A DNA stretch of 64,000 bases from Glycomyces niveus (GTDB taxonomy: Bacteria; Actinomycetota; Actinomycetes; Mycobacteriales; Micromonosporaceae), in NCBI RefSeq assembly GCF_017592475.1, contig NZ_JAGFNP010000004.1, positions 310,001 to 374,000 on the forward strand. Direction: 5' to 3'. The position numbers and the translations under genes were made by a program. Shown in pieces: positions 55,541-64,000 of the stretch (position 1 is the first letter of the stretch; every line of letters begins with the position of its first letter). The notes below the pieces were generated by a model. That model had not been told where the DNA came from. It worked only from the letters and a program-made list of their open reading frames with translations, and made no database searches.

Positions 55541-56460
55541 GCGAACACCGGGCTCTCGGTCTGGAGGCCGCGGCCCCATGCGGCGGCGTCCATGGGCTTC
55601 TTGCCGGCGGGCTGGACTTGGCCGAGGAGGACCGGGTCGGTGGCGGTGCCGACGTGGACGTGGTGCTTGGCGAGGGCGATATGGCCGGGGGCGAGTCGCG
55701 GGCCGTCGGGGTCGGGGCGGACGGGGCCGAGGCGCAGGCGCTGGCCGTCGAATTCGGTCCAGGCGCCGGGGGCGGGGGTGACGGCGCGGATGCGGCGGTC
55801 GACGGCGAAGGCGGGGTCGCTCCAGCGGACGCGGGCGTCTTCGACGGTGATCTTGGGGGCGTAGGAGACGCCGTCCTCGGGTTGCGGTTCGCCGTAGATC
55901 GTGCCGGCCTCGAGCGCGTTGACGACGTCGACGGTGAGGCGGGCGCCGGCGACGGCGAGGCGGGCGAGGAGGTCGCCGGAGGTGTCGCCGGGTTCGACCG
56001 GTTCGGTGAGGCGGCCGTAGACGGGGCCGGTGTCGAGGCCTTCTTCGAGTTGGAAGACGCAGGCGCCGGTCATGGCGTCACCGTTGAGCACGGCGTGCTG
56101 CACGGGGGCGGCGCCGCGCCAGGCGGGCAGGAGCGAGAAGTGGAGGTTGATCCAGCCGAGGCGCGGGATGGCGAGCGCGGCGGGCGGCACGAGCGCGCCG
56201 TAGGCGACGACGGGGACGATGTCGGCGTCGAGTTCGCGCAGGCGGTCGAGGAATTCGGGTTCGCGCGGTTTGGCGGGGGTGAGCACCTCGATGCCGTGCT
56301 CGTCGGCCCAGGCGGCGACGGGCGAGCGGGAGACCTTGCGGCCGCGGCCGGTGCGCGCGTCGGGGCGGGTCAGGACCGCGGCCAGTTCGTGGTCGGAGTC
56401 GTGGAGGGCCTGGAGGGTCGGCAGTGCGACCTCCGGGGTCCCGGCGAAGACGATCTTCAT
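55537..56460 (-). CDS. fmt: methionyl-tRNA formyltransferase
   Basis: 307 aa from ATG 56460. It transfers a formyl group to initiator Met-tRNA. N-terminal Rossmann-like domain: [34 protein letters not shown] with the His/Asp region, and [11 protein letters not shown]-terminal beta barrel (about 205-300). It overlaps def (ATGA) and rsmB (ATGA), so the three are translated as one unit. Confidence 0.95.
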   Translation of the reverse strand: MKIVFAGTPEVALPTLQALHDSDHELAAVLTRPDARTGRGRKVSRSPVAAWADEHGIEVLTPAKPREPEFLDRLRELDADIVPVVAYGALVPPAALAIPRLGWINLHFSLLPAWRGAAPVQHAVLNGDAMTGACVFQLEEGLDTGPVYGRLTEPVEPGDTSGDLLARLAVAGARLTVDVVNALEAGTIYGEPQPEDGVSYAPKITVEDARVRWSDPAFAVDRRIRAVTPAPGAWTEFDGQRLRLGPVRPDPDGPRLAPGHIALAKHHVHVGTATDPVLLGQVQPAGKKPMDAAAWGRGLQTESPVFA

Positions 56461-57008
56461 CGCTTGAAGAACACACCCTTGGCATCGTGGGGGGTGACTT
56501 TGACTTTGACGTCTTCGTTGTACCAGTCCTGGGACTGGATCTCGGCCATCGCGGCCTTGCGGCGCTCGGTGTCGAGGCGGTCGATGAAGATGATGCCGTC
56601 GAGGTGGTCGGTCTCGTGCTGGAGGCAGCGGGCCATGAGGCCGGTGCCGACGATCTGCAGGGGGTCGCCGTATTCGTTGAAGCCCTTGGCGACCACGTTC
56701 TGGCGGCGGACGGTGTCGAAGTAGAGCCCGGGGAGGGAGAGGCAGCCTTCGGGGCCGTCCTGCTCCTCTTCGTCGGGGAATTCGAGCACGGGGTTGACGA
56801 TGTGGCCGATGACGTCGTCGACGTCGAAGGAGAACACTCGCTTGCTGACGCCGAGCTGCGGCGCGGCGAGCCCGGCGCCGCCTTCGTCGCGCATGGTGTC
56901 GAGCAGGTCCTTCACGAGGCCCCGCAGTTCCTTGTCGAAGGTGTCGACTTCCTCGGCCGCGGTGCGCAGGACCGGGTCGCCGAAGATGCGGATGGGCTGG
57001 ATCGACAA
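56457..57008 (-). CDS. def: peptide deformylase
   Basis: 183 aa from TTG 57008 (GGAAGG 8 bases upstream), which gives the typical actinobacterial start [15 protein letters not shown]. Metal-site motifs: [18 protein letters not shown] with Cys, and HETDHLDG with two His. It removes the N-formyl group. The reading frame continues upstream without a stop for 81 codons into a membrane-type segment (next entry), so a longer anchored form starting at 57251 is possible. Confidence 0.9.
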   Translation of the reverse strand: MSIQPIRIFGDPVLRTAAEEVDTFDKELRGLVKDLLDTMRDEGGAGLAAPQLGVSKRVFSFDVDDVIGHIVNPVLEFPDEEEQDGPEGCLSLPGLYFDTVRRQNVVAKGFNEYGDPLQIVGTGLMARCLQHETDHLDGIIFIDRLDTERRKAAMAEIQSQDWYNEDVKVKVTPHDAKGVFFKR

Positions 57009-57251
57009 TGTGCTGACCTTCCGATGCGTGTACTGGCCGTCCACCAGTGTCCCACCCTCCGGGGGCTCTCCGTGAGGGGTCGGCGGCGGGTGTGGTGCGG
57101 GCCGGGGCCGCCGGCGCTCGCCGGGGCCGGCGGCGGGGCGGGCCGCGGCGGCGCGGTCGGCGGCGAGCAGGAGTGAGGCGACGAGGACGGCGGTGGCGCA
57201 CACGAGCAGGACGACCAGGGGGAAGGGCACCGCGACGCTGAGGAGTCCCAT
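57009..57251 (-). other. in-frame 5' extension of def with a membrane helix
   Basis: From ATG 57251, three bases after the upstream gene's stop, the frame reads [20 protein letters not shown] and on through a hydrophobic helix to a Pro/Arg-rich linker, then without interruption into peptide deformylase. Either it is an N-terminal membrane anchor of a longer deformylase, or a short overlapping gene in the ABC operon. Confidence 0.5.
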
Positions 57252-57254
57252 GGT

Positions 57255-57983
57255 TCAGTTCGCCTTCGGCCGCATCGGGGCGCGGGCGAGGAGCGCCCAG
57301 GCGATGAGGGCGAACACGGCCGCGAGGACGGCGTCGAGGTAGGGGATGACGGCCGAGAGGTCGACGTTCGGGTATTCGAAGACGGTGCCGTCGGTGCTGC
57401 TGTTCTCCATGCCGACGAGTTTCATCAGGGCGAAGTAGGCGACCGACCGGTAGACGACGCCGGCGATGACGACAGCGGCGAGCGGGGCGCTGATCCAGGC
57501 GCGGTCGAAGCGGAGCTTCGCGGCGGCCGCGGCGGCGCCGCAGGCGAAGAAGAGGGCGGGCCGGACGACCGACTCGAGCGGGGTCTGGCCGTAGAAGCCC
57601 ATGTGGTGCTCGACCCCGCGGAAGGTGTCGAAGAGGTCGATGACCGCGAGGCCGAGCTGTGTGAGCAGGGCCGTGACGAGGACCGTCGCCAGCCCGAAGA
57701 GGGCGTAGGCGGCCAGGAACTCCTTGCGGGTCAGGCCGGTGGCGATGGCGAGCGGGTAGGACTTGGCGAGGTGCGCCCAGGCGATGACGGTGACGATGAG
57801 CGGCACCGCGAAGATCAGCATTGCGGCGAAATCCGCGTATTCGCCGGTGATCTGCCGCCAGAGGAGCGAGGCGGCGAGGAGGACGCCGAAGGCGATGACG
57901 GTGTAGAGGCCGAAGGTGCGGGCGGTGTCGGTGGCGAGTCGGGCGGCGAGTCGGTACTTGCGTTGGGTGAGAACGGCGTTCAT
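57255..57983 (-). CDS. ABC-2-like permease subunit (third of three)
   Basis: 242 aa. Six hydrophobic helices (about 22-45, 55-72, 95-115, 140-155, 162-182, 212-235). The motif [17 protein letters not shown] resembles the TRREL/TRREI motif of the two other permeases in this operon. It is a membrane part of the YtrA-regulated ABC exporter. It starts 2 bases after the preceding permease. Confidence 0.8.
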   Translation of the reverse strand: MNAVLTQRKYRLAARLATDTARTFGLYTVIAFGVLLAASLLWRQITGEYADFAAMLIFAVPLIVTVIAWAHLAKSYPLAIATGLTRKEFLAAYALFGLATVLVTALLTQLGLAVIDLFDTFRGVEHHMGFYGQTPLESVVRPALFFACGAAAAAAKLRFDRAWISAPLAAVVIAGVVYRSVAYFALMKLVGMENSSTDGTVFEYPNVDLSAVIPYLDAVLAAVFALIAWALLARAPMRPKAN

Positions 57984-57985
57984 GG

Positions 57986-58666
57986 TCAGGCCTTTGCTCG
58001 GATCGGAAGTGTGCGCAGGGTCGAGGCGTATGCCGCGAGCAGGGCGGCGATGAGCGCGAGGGCGGTGGCGGTCCAGGCCGCGGGAGAGAGCGCGCCCTCG
58101 AACCAGACGACGCCGAACTCCAAGGAGAGGACGACGGTATAGAGCAGTGCGGCGCCGACGAGGGCGGCGGCGGTGAACCAGGCCGCACCGCTGAAGCGCG
58201 CCGCCAGGACTCCGATGAGGGCGCCGCTGAAGAAGTAGATGGGCGTGACGGCGAGGTAGCGGGCGCCGGAGGCGAGGGCGTCGCCCCAGGTGCCGGGGGC
58301 CTGGTCGATGAGGGCGAGCACGGCGTGCTCGGCGGCGAACCCGGCGGTGACGAAGGCGGCGAGTGCGACGGAGGCCAGGACGCCGAAGACGGCGAAGCCG
58401 ACGGTGATCTCGCGGCGGGTCCAGCCCTGGGAGATCCACACCGGCAGCCGCGCGTAGAGCAGGCCGCTGGCGGCGACCGCCGCGAACCACTGGAGCACGG
58501 AGGCGGCGACCGGCCACATCCCGGTCTCGATGGCCGTGGCGAAGACGGCCGAGGCGATGAGGGTGAGCGCGGCGCCGGCGAGCAGCCACAGGCGGGCCCA
58601 GAGGACGGTGCCTTTGAAGAGGCGCCAGCCGAGGCGGTAGCGGCGCTTGGCGAGTGCGGTGGTCAT
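57986..58666 (-). CDS. ABC-2-like permease subunit (second of three)
   Basis: 226 aa, six hydrophobic helices. The N-terminus [20 protein letters not shown] and the motif [17 protein letters not shown] match the other two permeases in layout, with the C-terminal TLPIRAKA similar to PLRSKKA and PMRPKAN of its neighbours. It is therefore a paralogue within one operon. Confidence 0.8.
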   Translation of the reverse strand: MTTALAKRRYRLGWRLFKGTVLWARLWLLAGAALTLIASAVFATAIETGMWPVAASVLQWFAAVAASGLLYARLPVWISQGWTRREITVGFAVFGVLASVALAAFVTAGFAAEHAVLALIDQAPGTWGDALASGARYLAVTPIYFFSGALIGVLAARFSGAAWFTAAALVGAALLYTVVLSLEFGVVWFEGALSPAAWTATALALIAALLAAYASTLRTLPIRAKA

Positions 58667-58669
58667 GGT

Positions 58670-59428
58670 TCAGGCCTTCTTACTGCGCAGCGGGATGTCG
58701 AGGAGGATCTGGCGGGTGGCGACCGCGAGGCCGGCGGCGACGATCACGACCCCGGTGAGGACGACGCCGCGGCCCCAGTCCTCCATGAACCGGCCGAGCA
58801 CGCCCGCCCAGGCCGGGCCGAACGGCTCGGTGTCGTAGACGGCGTTGTCGAGGCTGAACACGACCGGGAGGATCGGGACGAGGAGCAGCCAGCCGCTGTT
58901 CTCCCAGCGGTAGGCGGCGGCGCCGATGACGGCCCCTGCCGCGAAGTACGCCAGATACATGAGCGGGTAGACCGCGGCGAAGGCGGCGGTCTCGCCCCAG
59001 GTGCCGATGGCGCTGATCGTGCCTTGGGCGTCGATGCCCTGGCTCCAGCCCATCGCGCCGTAGTAGGCGCGTTCGGCGAGGATCCCGGCGAAGACGAGCG
59101 CGCCGAGCGCGGCCGACCACAGGAGCCCGAAGACGCCCATGGCGACGCTGAGCTCGCGGCGGGTCATGCCCGCGGCGATCATGTTGGGCACCAGGGTGAA
59201 CAGGAAGCCGCCGGCGACGAACGAGGTGAACCACTTGGCGATGTTCGCGGTGTAGTACCAGGTCGATAGGTCGATGTCGCGGTACTGGGAGAGCGCGAGC
59301 GGCCCGAGGAAGGCGATGGCGACGGCCGCGAGGATCCAGTACTTGAAGTACTTGACGGCCTCGACGGCGAAGCCGGCGCCGAGCGCGAAGCGACGGTTGG
59401 GAAGCGTCAGGTGCTGGAGGGCGGGCAT
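58670..59428 (-). CDS. ABC-2-like permease subunit (first of three)
   Basis: 252 aa from ATG 59428. Six hydrophobic helices; the motif AAGMTRRELSVAMGVFGLL and C-terminal DIPLRSKKA correspond to the following permeases. It is directly preceded (2 bases) by the ATPase gene. It is a membrane subunit of an ABC exporter of YtrBCDEF type, which responds to cell-wall antibiotics in Bacillus. Confidence 0.8.
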   Translation of the reverse strand: MPALQHLTLPNRRFALGAGFAVEAVKYFKYWILAAVAIAFLGPLALSQYRDIDLSTWYYTANIAKWFTSFVAGGFLFTLVPNMIAAGMTRRELSVAMGVFGLLWSAALGALVFAGILAERAYYGAMGWSQGIDAQGTISAIGTWGETAAFAAVYPLMYLAYFAAGAVIGAAAYRWENSGWLLLVPILPVVFSLDNAVYDTEPFGPAWAGVLGRFMEDWGRGVVLTGVVIVAAGLAVATRQILLDIPLRSKKA

Positions 59429-59430
59429 GG

Positions 59431-60306
59431 TCAGGCTCCCTTGCGGGTGGGCTCGGTGAGGTGGATGAAGAGGTCCTGGAGGCCGACGGGGCCGATCTCG
59501 AGTCCGGACGCGGCGGCGCGCTCGCGGGCGCCCGGGTCGAGGGCGGCGACGGTGGCGGCCTTGGTGCCGCCGAGCTGCTGCTCGGCGAGGACCTCGAGGC
59601 CCGCGGCGACGGCGTCGACGGCGGCCGCCGGGCCGGTGAGGGTCGCGCCCATGCCCTGGAAGACCTCGAGCTCCTCGTGGCGGAGGATGCGCCCCCGGTC
59701 GACGATGATGACCTCTTCGAGGTAGTTGGCGACCTCGTCGATGAGGTGGGTGGAGAGGATGACGGTGTGGGGGCGGTCCATGTACTCGGCGAGGAGCTCC
59801 TTGTAGAACGCGTCCCGGGTGGGGGCGTCCATGCCGAGGTGGACCTCGTCGAACATGGTGAGCTCGGCGCGGGCGGCGAGGCCGCACACGGCGGCGAGGG
59901 CGGAGCGCTTGCCGCGGGAGAGCTCGCGGACCTTCTTCTTGAGCGGCAGTTCGAACCGCTCGGCGAGCTTGAGGGCGTACTCGGTGTCGAAGCCGGGCCG
60001 GATCTGGCCGGTGTCGATGGCGGCCTTGACGGTGTCGGCGTCGTCGAAGTCGCCGCCTTCGCGGATGAGGGCGACGCGGGAGACGACGGCGGCGTTCTCC
60101 CATACCGGTTCGCCGCCGATGAGGATCTCGCCGCTGGTGGGCTTGCGGAAGGCGGCCAGGAGGCTGAGCAGGCTGGTCTTGCCGGCGCCGTTGCGGCCGA
60201 GAAGGCCGTAGATCTTGCCGGCCTCGAGTTCGAGGTTGACGTCCGCGAGCGCGTCGGTGTCCTTGTACTTCAACGTGACGTCGCGGAGGGATGCGGTGAA
60301 GCTCAT
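59431..60306 (-). CDS. ABC transporter ATPase, YtrB-like
   Basis: 291 aa. Walker A is LLGRNGAGKTSL, Walker B LTMFDEVHLGMD, H-loop ILSTHLIDE. The signature is LSRGKRSALA instead of LSGGQ, as in YtrB/AlbC-type subfamilies. A C-terminal extension of about 60 residues follows. It overlaps the GntR stop by 4 bases and serves the three permeases downstream. Confidence 0.9.
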   Translation of the reverse strand: MSFTASLRDVTLKYKDTDALADVNLELEAGKIYGLLGRNGAGKTSLLSLLAAFRKPTSGEILIGGEPVWENAAVVSRVALIREGGDFDDADTVKAAIDTGQIRPGFDTEYALKLAERFELPLKKKVRELSRGKRSALAAVCGLAARAELTMFDEVHLGMDAPTRDAFYKELLAEYMDRPHTVILSTHLIDEVANYLEEVIIVDRGRILRHEELEVFQGMGATLTGPAAAVDAVAAGLEVLAEQQLGGTKAATVAALDPGARERAAASGLEIGPVGLQDLFIHLTEPTRKGA

Positions 60307-60668
60307 TTGCGGGCGCCTTCCTGTGCTTCGAGGTAGTCGATGATGTCGGTGATCGCGATGCCGGCCTGGCGGGCCTCTTGGACGAGCGGGGCCAGGACCC
60401 GTTCGAAGAACCGCTCGCGGAAGTCGGCGGCGAGCCGTTCGCGGGCGTCGTCGGCGACGAACATGCCGACGCCGCGCTGCTTGTAGAGGACTCCTTCGTC
60501 GACGAGCTCCCGGAACGCCTTCTGCGCGGTGGCGGGGTTGATCTTGTAGAAGGCGGCGTACTGGTTCGTCGACATGACCTTGCCTCCCGGTTCGAGCGAG
60601 CCGTTCATGATCTCGGCCTTGATCTGATCGGCGATCTGCCGGTAGATCGGTGTGCCGTCATCGAACAT
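60303..60668 (-). CDS. GntR-family regulator, YtrA type
   Basis: 121 aa. The winged helix (IYRQIADQIKAEIMNGSLEPG, with STNQYAAFYKINPATAQKAF) is followed by a short C-terminal helix region instead of a ligand domain, the YtrA subfamily. It is the first gene of the ABC operon. A perfect palindrome lies 42 bases upstream, the presumed self-regulated operator. Confidence 0.92.
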   Translation of the reverse strand: MFDDGTPIYRQIADQIKAEIMNGSLEPGGKVMSTNQYAAFYKINPATAQKAFRELVDEGVLYKQRGVGMFVADDARERLAADFRERFFERVLAPLVQEARQAGIAITDIIDYLEAQEGARK

Positions 60669-60709
60669 CTCGCCTCCTTCGTCTAGTGGGAAAGGTTGGT
60701 TGGTTCAGA

Positions 60710-60733
60710 GGTTCATTAGTTGACTAATGAACC
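60710..60733. promoter_or_regulatory. GntR operator, 24-bp palindrome
   Basis: GGTTCATTAGT-TG-ACTAATGAACC: two perfect 11-bp arms with a 2-base centre, A/T-rich in a GC-rich background, upstream of the GntR gene. Size and symmetry fit YtrA-type sites. Confidence 0.85.
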
Positions 60734-60785
60734 ATAGCACGTGTGCGCCGACGCGTGTCAACTCGAACGGGCGCGCGAGCCCACC

Positions 60786-60810
60786 AGGCCCGACCTGTCC
60801 GGTCGGGCCT
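60786..60810. terminator. hairpin terminator after the AfsR-like gene
   Basis: AGGCCCGACC / GGTCGGGCCT, a 10-bp stem with a 5-base loop, lies 49 bases beyond the stop of the AfsR-like gene and ahead of the GntR promoter. Confidence 0.7.
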
Positions 60811-60858
60811 CGGCGGCGAAAAGCGTTGCAGTGCTGCGGTTTCGCGTGCGTTTGAGAG

Positions 60859-63225
60859 CTAGGGCATACGCGGGTCGACGGGCAGGGACGCGAGCCGGGC
60901 GCGCAAGGTCCGGGCCTCGCGGTCGCGCCCGCACGCGACGGCGCTGGCGTAATCGGCGAAGCCGCGGGCCCAGGTGCGGCCGTCGTGCTCGGCGCAGCCC
61001 GCCGACCGCTCGGCGCAGTCGAGGGCGGCGGCGGTGTCGCCGCGGCCGTGGTGCGCGATCGCCAAGTAGCCCAAGGAGACCGCCTGCTCGAACGCGTCGC
61101 CGCGCCGTTCGGCGGCCGCGAGCGCGGCGGTCTGGACCGCGAGCAGCTCGTCCGGGGCGTCGATCGCGCGCTCGGCGAGGATCCAGCCGAGCTGCCAGAC
61201 CCGCAGGTCGGTCCCGAATCCCGCCTCGACCCGAAGCAGCCCCGCAAGGACCGCGTGCTCGGCGGAGAACCACGTGGCGGGGTCCATGACCAGCTCGACG
61301 AAGACCCCCGGCGCCGGGGCGCCGGGATCGAGGCGGCTCTGGTCGAACCGGTGCACCGCGCGCCGGTCCGCCCGGTGCGCGGCGAACAGGTAGTGCTCCA
61401 GCATCCGGATCGCGGCGGCGCGGCGCTCCACGTCGAGCACCTCGTCCACGAAGCATTCGGCGGCATAGTCGCGCATCAGCCCGTGCACACCGTACCGGCC
61501 GCCGGGGAAGCGGTTGATCAGGTTGATCTCGGCGAGCGCGGCCAGCGCCGCACGGGCCTCGGCGAGCGGCGCGCCCATGAGGCTGGCGAGCGCCGCGGGC
61601 GTGAGCGACGGCCCCGGATGCAGCCCGAAGAGGCAGAACGCGAGCGCGTCCCGCTCGCTCAGCAGCTGGTAGGAGCTGTCGAACACCGCGCGCGGGTCGG
61701 AGGCGTGGTCGGAGGAGGCCAGCACGTTGAGGAGGTTCCCGGTGCTGGCGAGCCGGTCGGCGAGCGAGTTGAGGGTGAGCGCCGGGTCGGCCGCCGACCA
61801 GGACCCGACCAGGGTGAGCGCCAAGGGAAGCCGCCCGCAGGCGGCGGCGATGCGGTCGACCGCGGCCCGGTCGTCCGCCGCTCGCTGGGGGCCGAGCCGG
61901 CGCGCCAGCAGCGCCTGCGAGTCCGCCTCGGAGAGCAGGCCGAGGTGCACGACCTCCGCGCCTTCGCTCATGTCGAGGCCGGTCAGCCGGTCGCGGCTGG
62001 TCACGATCGTGAACGAGCCGGGCGCGGTGGTCAGCAGCGGGCGCACATGCGCGGCGTCCCGGGCGTTGTCGAGCACGATGAGGACCCGCCGCTGCACAAG
62101 GATCGTGCGGTACAACCCGGCCCGCTCGTCGAGCCCCGCCGGAAGCCGCGCGGCAGGGACGCCGAGCGCCGCGAGCGCTTCGCGGAGCACGTCCTCCGGG
62201 CGGGCGCCCGGCGCCGTCGGGTCGAAGCCGCGCAGGTTGAAGTACAACTGGCCGTCGGGGAAGCGGTGCGCGACGCGGTGCGCCCACGAGACGGCCAGCG
62301 CGGTCTTGCCGACCCCGCCCATGCCGGTGACGGCCGCGAGCCCCGCTTCGGACCCCGCGTCTATGAGGAACGCGTCCAGCGCTCGGATCTCGTTCTCGCG
62401 CCCGGTGAAGCGGCGCGTGGTCCGCGGCAGCATCGCCGGGACCGCGGCGGCGACGGCCTCGACCGGTTCGGGCGGGGCGGGTTCGGCGGGCTGGTCGCGC
62501 AGGATCGCGGTGTGGAGGTCGACGAGTTCGCGGTTGGGGTCGGCCCCGAGGGCGTCGGCGAGCCGCTCCTTCAAGGCGGCGTAGGCGTCCAGGGCCTCGG
62601 CGGTGCGCCCGCAGGCGTGGAGGGCGCGCATGAGGAGGCCGACGAGGCGCTGGCGGGAGTCGTGGACGGCGAGGACCTGGCGCAGCTCCTCGACGGCGGC
62701 GGGCGCCCGGCCTGCGTCGATGTCGGCGTCGATGCGCTGCTCGAGGAGGGTGAGCCGGTACTCGTCGAGGCGGCGGCCGATCGCTCCGGCGGCGCGCCCG
62801 GGGAGGTCGGCGAGGGCGGGGCCGCGCCATTCGGCGAGGGCCTCGCGCAGGACCTCGGCGGCCGCGTCGCTGTCGCCTTCGCGGCGGAGCGCGCGGGCTT
62901 GGGCTTCTTTCGCCTTGCAGCGCAGCGTGTCGAGTTCAGCGGTGTCGATGCGGAAGCGGTAGGCGCGGCCGACGGTCTCGATGCGGTCGCGGGCGGTGCC
63001 GAGCTGGCGGCGCAGGACGCCGACGGTGTTCTGGATCTGGGCTTCGGGGTCGAGCGGGAAGTCGTCGCCGTAGACGCCGGCGACGAGGCCGCTCATGGGG
63101 ATCACGCGTCCGGCGTCGTCGAGGAGGAGGGCGAGGATCGTGGTGGCGTTGCCGCGCGGGAAGGACGCGGGGCGGCCGTCGACGCGGACTTCGAGGGGTC
63201 CGAGCAGCCGCACGTCGAGGGTCAT
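60859..63225 (-). CDS. AfsR/SARP-family STAND regulator
   Basis: 788 aa from ATG 63225. Domains: OmpR-like winged helix (VRLLGPLEVRVDG, about 1-95), bacterial transcriptional activation domain (BTAD, about 100-245), NB-ARC ATPase with P-loop GMGGVGKTAL (about 270-540) and a helical TPR-poor C-terminal part. AfsR-type proteins activate secondary metabolism or development after ATP-dependent switching. No biosynthetic cluster is in view. The upstream gene is transcribed away from it. Confidence 0.9.
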   Translation of the reverse strand: MTLDVRLLGPLEVRVDGRPASFPRGNATTILALLLDDAGRVIPMSGLVAGVYGDDFPLDPEAQIQNTVGVLRRQLGTARDRIETVGRAYRFRIDTAELDTLRCKAKEAQARALRREGDSDAAAEVLREALAEWRGPALADLPGRAAGAIGRRLDEYRLTLLEQRIDADIDAGRAPAAVEELRQVLAVHDSRQRLVGLLMRALHACGRTAEALDAYAALKERLADALGADPNRELVDLHTAILRDQPAEPAPPEPVEAVAAAVPAMLPRTTRRFTGRENEIRALDAFLIDAGSEAGLAAVTGMGGVGKTALAVSWAHRVAHRFPDGQLYFNLRGFDPTAPGARPEDVLREALAALGVPAARLPAGLDERAGLYRTILVQRRVLIVLDNARDAAHVRPLLTTAPGSFTIVTSRDRLTGLDMSEGAEVVHLGLLSEADSQALLARRLGPQRAADDRAAVDRIAAACGRLPLALTLVGSWSAADPALTLNSLADRLASTGNLLNVLASSDHASDPRAVFDSSYQLLSERDALAFCLFGLHPGPSLTPAALASLMGAPLAEARAALAALAEINLINRFPGGRYGVHGLMRDYAAECFVDEVLDVERRAAAIRMLEHYLFAAHRADRRAVHRFDQSRLDPGAPAPGVFVELVMDPATWFSAEHAVLAGLLRVEAGFGTDLRVWQLGWILAERAIDAPDELLAVQTAALAAAERRGDAFEQAVSLGYLAIAHHGRGDTAAALDCAERSAGCAEHDGRTWARGFADYASAVACGRDREARTLRARLASLPVDPRMP

Positions 63226-63375
63226 GGCGTCGTCGCTTTCAGCACCGCGGTTCGGGGGACTCCATTGTCCCACATGGCGGTGAGGGCGGTGCCGCCCTGA
63301 GGCATGGCGATTCGAGGGCGGATCCGTGGCGGCCGGGGCGACGATGCGGGGACACCGCTAGAGGAGGAGTCCCCT

Positions 63376-64000
63376 ATGGACCGGATCGCTATCCCTGAGG
63401 ATTACGAGGACCGCCTGCGGGCGGCCCACGCCGCCGTGACGCGGCTGCCTGAGGGGCCGGTGCGCGACAACGCGCTGCGGGCCTTGGAAGCGGCGCCGAC
63501 GCGCGAGCGGTTCGACGACGCGAAGCAGGCCGCCGCGAAGGCGGGCGCGATGGCCGCGCAGCTGATGAGCGCCGGGTTCGACGGCACCGACCCGGGCCGC
63601 GTGGTGTGGCTGCGGCTCGACTACACGGGGCGGCTCGGCTCCCTCGCGCTCAGCCCCACGGTCGACCGCATGAGCAGCCGGGCCGTGGCCAAGGCCGTGC
63701 AGACCGCTTGGGACGCAGCCGAAGCGGCCCGCGCCGAACAGGTGATGCGCGCCGAGCGCACGGCCGCGGACCTGCTCGCCCGCTCCCAGCCCGACGCCCG
63801 CTCGGCCGACCTGCGGGAGTGGATCGAACGCTCCCCGGAGCGGTTCACCAGCGAGGCGACCGACGACGACCTGTGCGAGGCCGAAGTGACCTTCGCGGGG
63901 CGGCTGACCGCCTTCCGGTTCCTGGTCCCCAACGCCACGGTCGAATCGGACCACGAAGCCCTCTCGGCGGCGGTCTCGGCCGCGATCGAGCTGGCACAGC
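63376..64000 (+). CDS. protein with two YbaB-like segments (3' partial)
   Basis: 208 codons are open to the window end from ATG 63376, with GAGGAGG upstream. The pattern strand-turn-strand plus long helix appears twice: WLRLDYTGRLGSLALSP then a helix (RAVAKAVQTAWDAAEAARAE), and EVTFAGRLTAFRFL then a helix (ALSAAVSAAIELAQ). This resembles YbaB/EbfC-like proteins of actinobacterial ESX clusters, here in tandem. The end is not visible. Confidence 0.55.
   Translation, partial: MDRIAIPEDYEDRLRAAHAAVTRLPEGPVRDNALRALEAAPTRERFDDAKQAAAKAGAMAAQLMSAGFDGTDPGRVVWLRLDYTGRLGSLALSPTVDRMSSRAVAKAVQTAWDAAEAARAEQVMRAERTAADLLARSQPDARSADLREWIERSPERFTSEATDDDLCEAEVTFAGRLTAFRFLVPNATVESDHEALSAAVSAAIELAQ

Overview
The window is a high-GC actinomycete chromosome segment. 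Evidence includes GTG/TTG starts, ATGA/GTGA gene overlaps, an InhA-type enoyl reductase next to ferrochelatase, an AfsR-like SARP regulator, type VII secretion (ESX) associated proteins, a DUF397 remnant and an in-frame TTA codon. The cellulase content (GH6+CBM2, GH12, GH51) and the small YbaB/ESX-type genes would suit a saprophytic filamentous genus; a Glycomyces/Stackebrandtia-like organism is my guess, not something the sequence proves.

Layout. 1-5.6 kb: a heterodimeric ABC exporter with one dead ATP site, a GH51 arabinofuranosidase and a GT8 glycosyltransferase. 5.6-26 kb is accessory and scarred. It holds two tyrosine-recombinase fragments, a short-chain dehydrogenase killed by an in-frame TGA, a nuclease-like fragment, and an 18-kb segment flanked by 37-bp direct repeats, the right copy being the terminator of tRNA-Leu(GAG). 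Inside it are an ESX satellite cluster (mycosin protease, WXG/PPE-like proteins, YbaB-like protein, DUF1023 hydrolase, and a lipoprotein and a membrane protein that share an outer domain), a DUF397/GH78 junction scar, a VTC-DUF4956-CotH operon with Met-rich repeats, a two-component system and a lipoprotein.

26-36.6 kb: an APH-fold kinase, a C45-family peptidase/acyltransferase and an SpoU methyltransferase. Then comes a block in the same order as M. tuberculosis Rv1479-Rv1488: MoxR, DUF58, VWA, FabG, InhA-type FabI, ferrochelatase, NfeD, SPFH. 36.6-48 kb: a 33-bp tandem repeat with an orphan terminator, a small alpha/beta hydrolase, PH-domain proteins, hisE-hisG, a GH12 cellulase, a GH2 enzyme, a TetR/zinc-ribbon regulator divergent from an NmrA-like protein, a GT-C glycosyltransferase and a SnoaL-like protein.

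48-57 kb resembles the actinobacterial def/fmt/rsmB-rpe-rib neighbourhood. The riboflavin operon ribE-ribBA-ribH lies under an FMN riboswitch; a GGDEF-like regulator lies just upstream of the riboswitch, and a GH6 cellulase with a CebR-like operator sits between rsmB and rpe. 57-60.7 kb: a GntR (YtrA-type) regulated ABC operon with three different permeases, packed so tightly that it appears to read into def-fmt-rsmB. 60.8-64 kb: an AfsR-like STAND regulator and the start of a protein with two YbaB-like segments.
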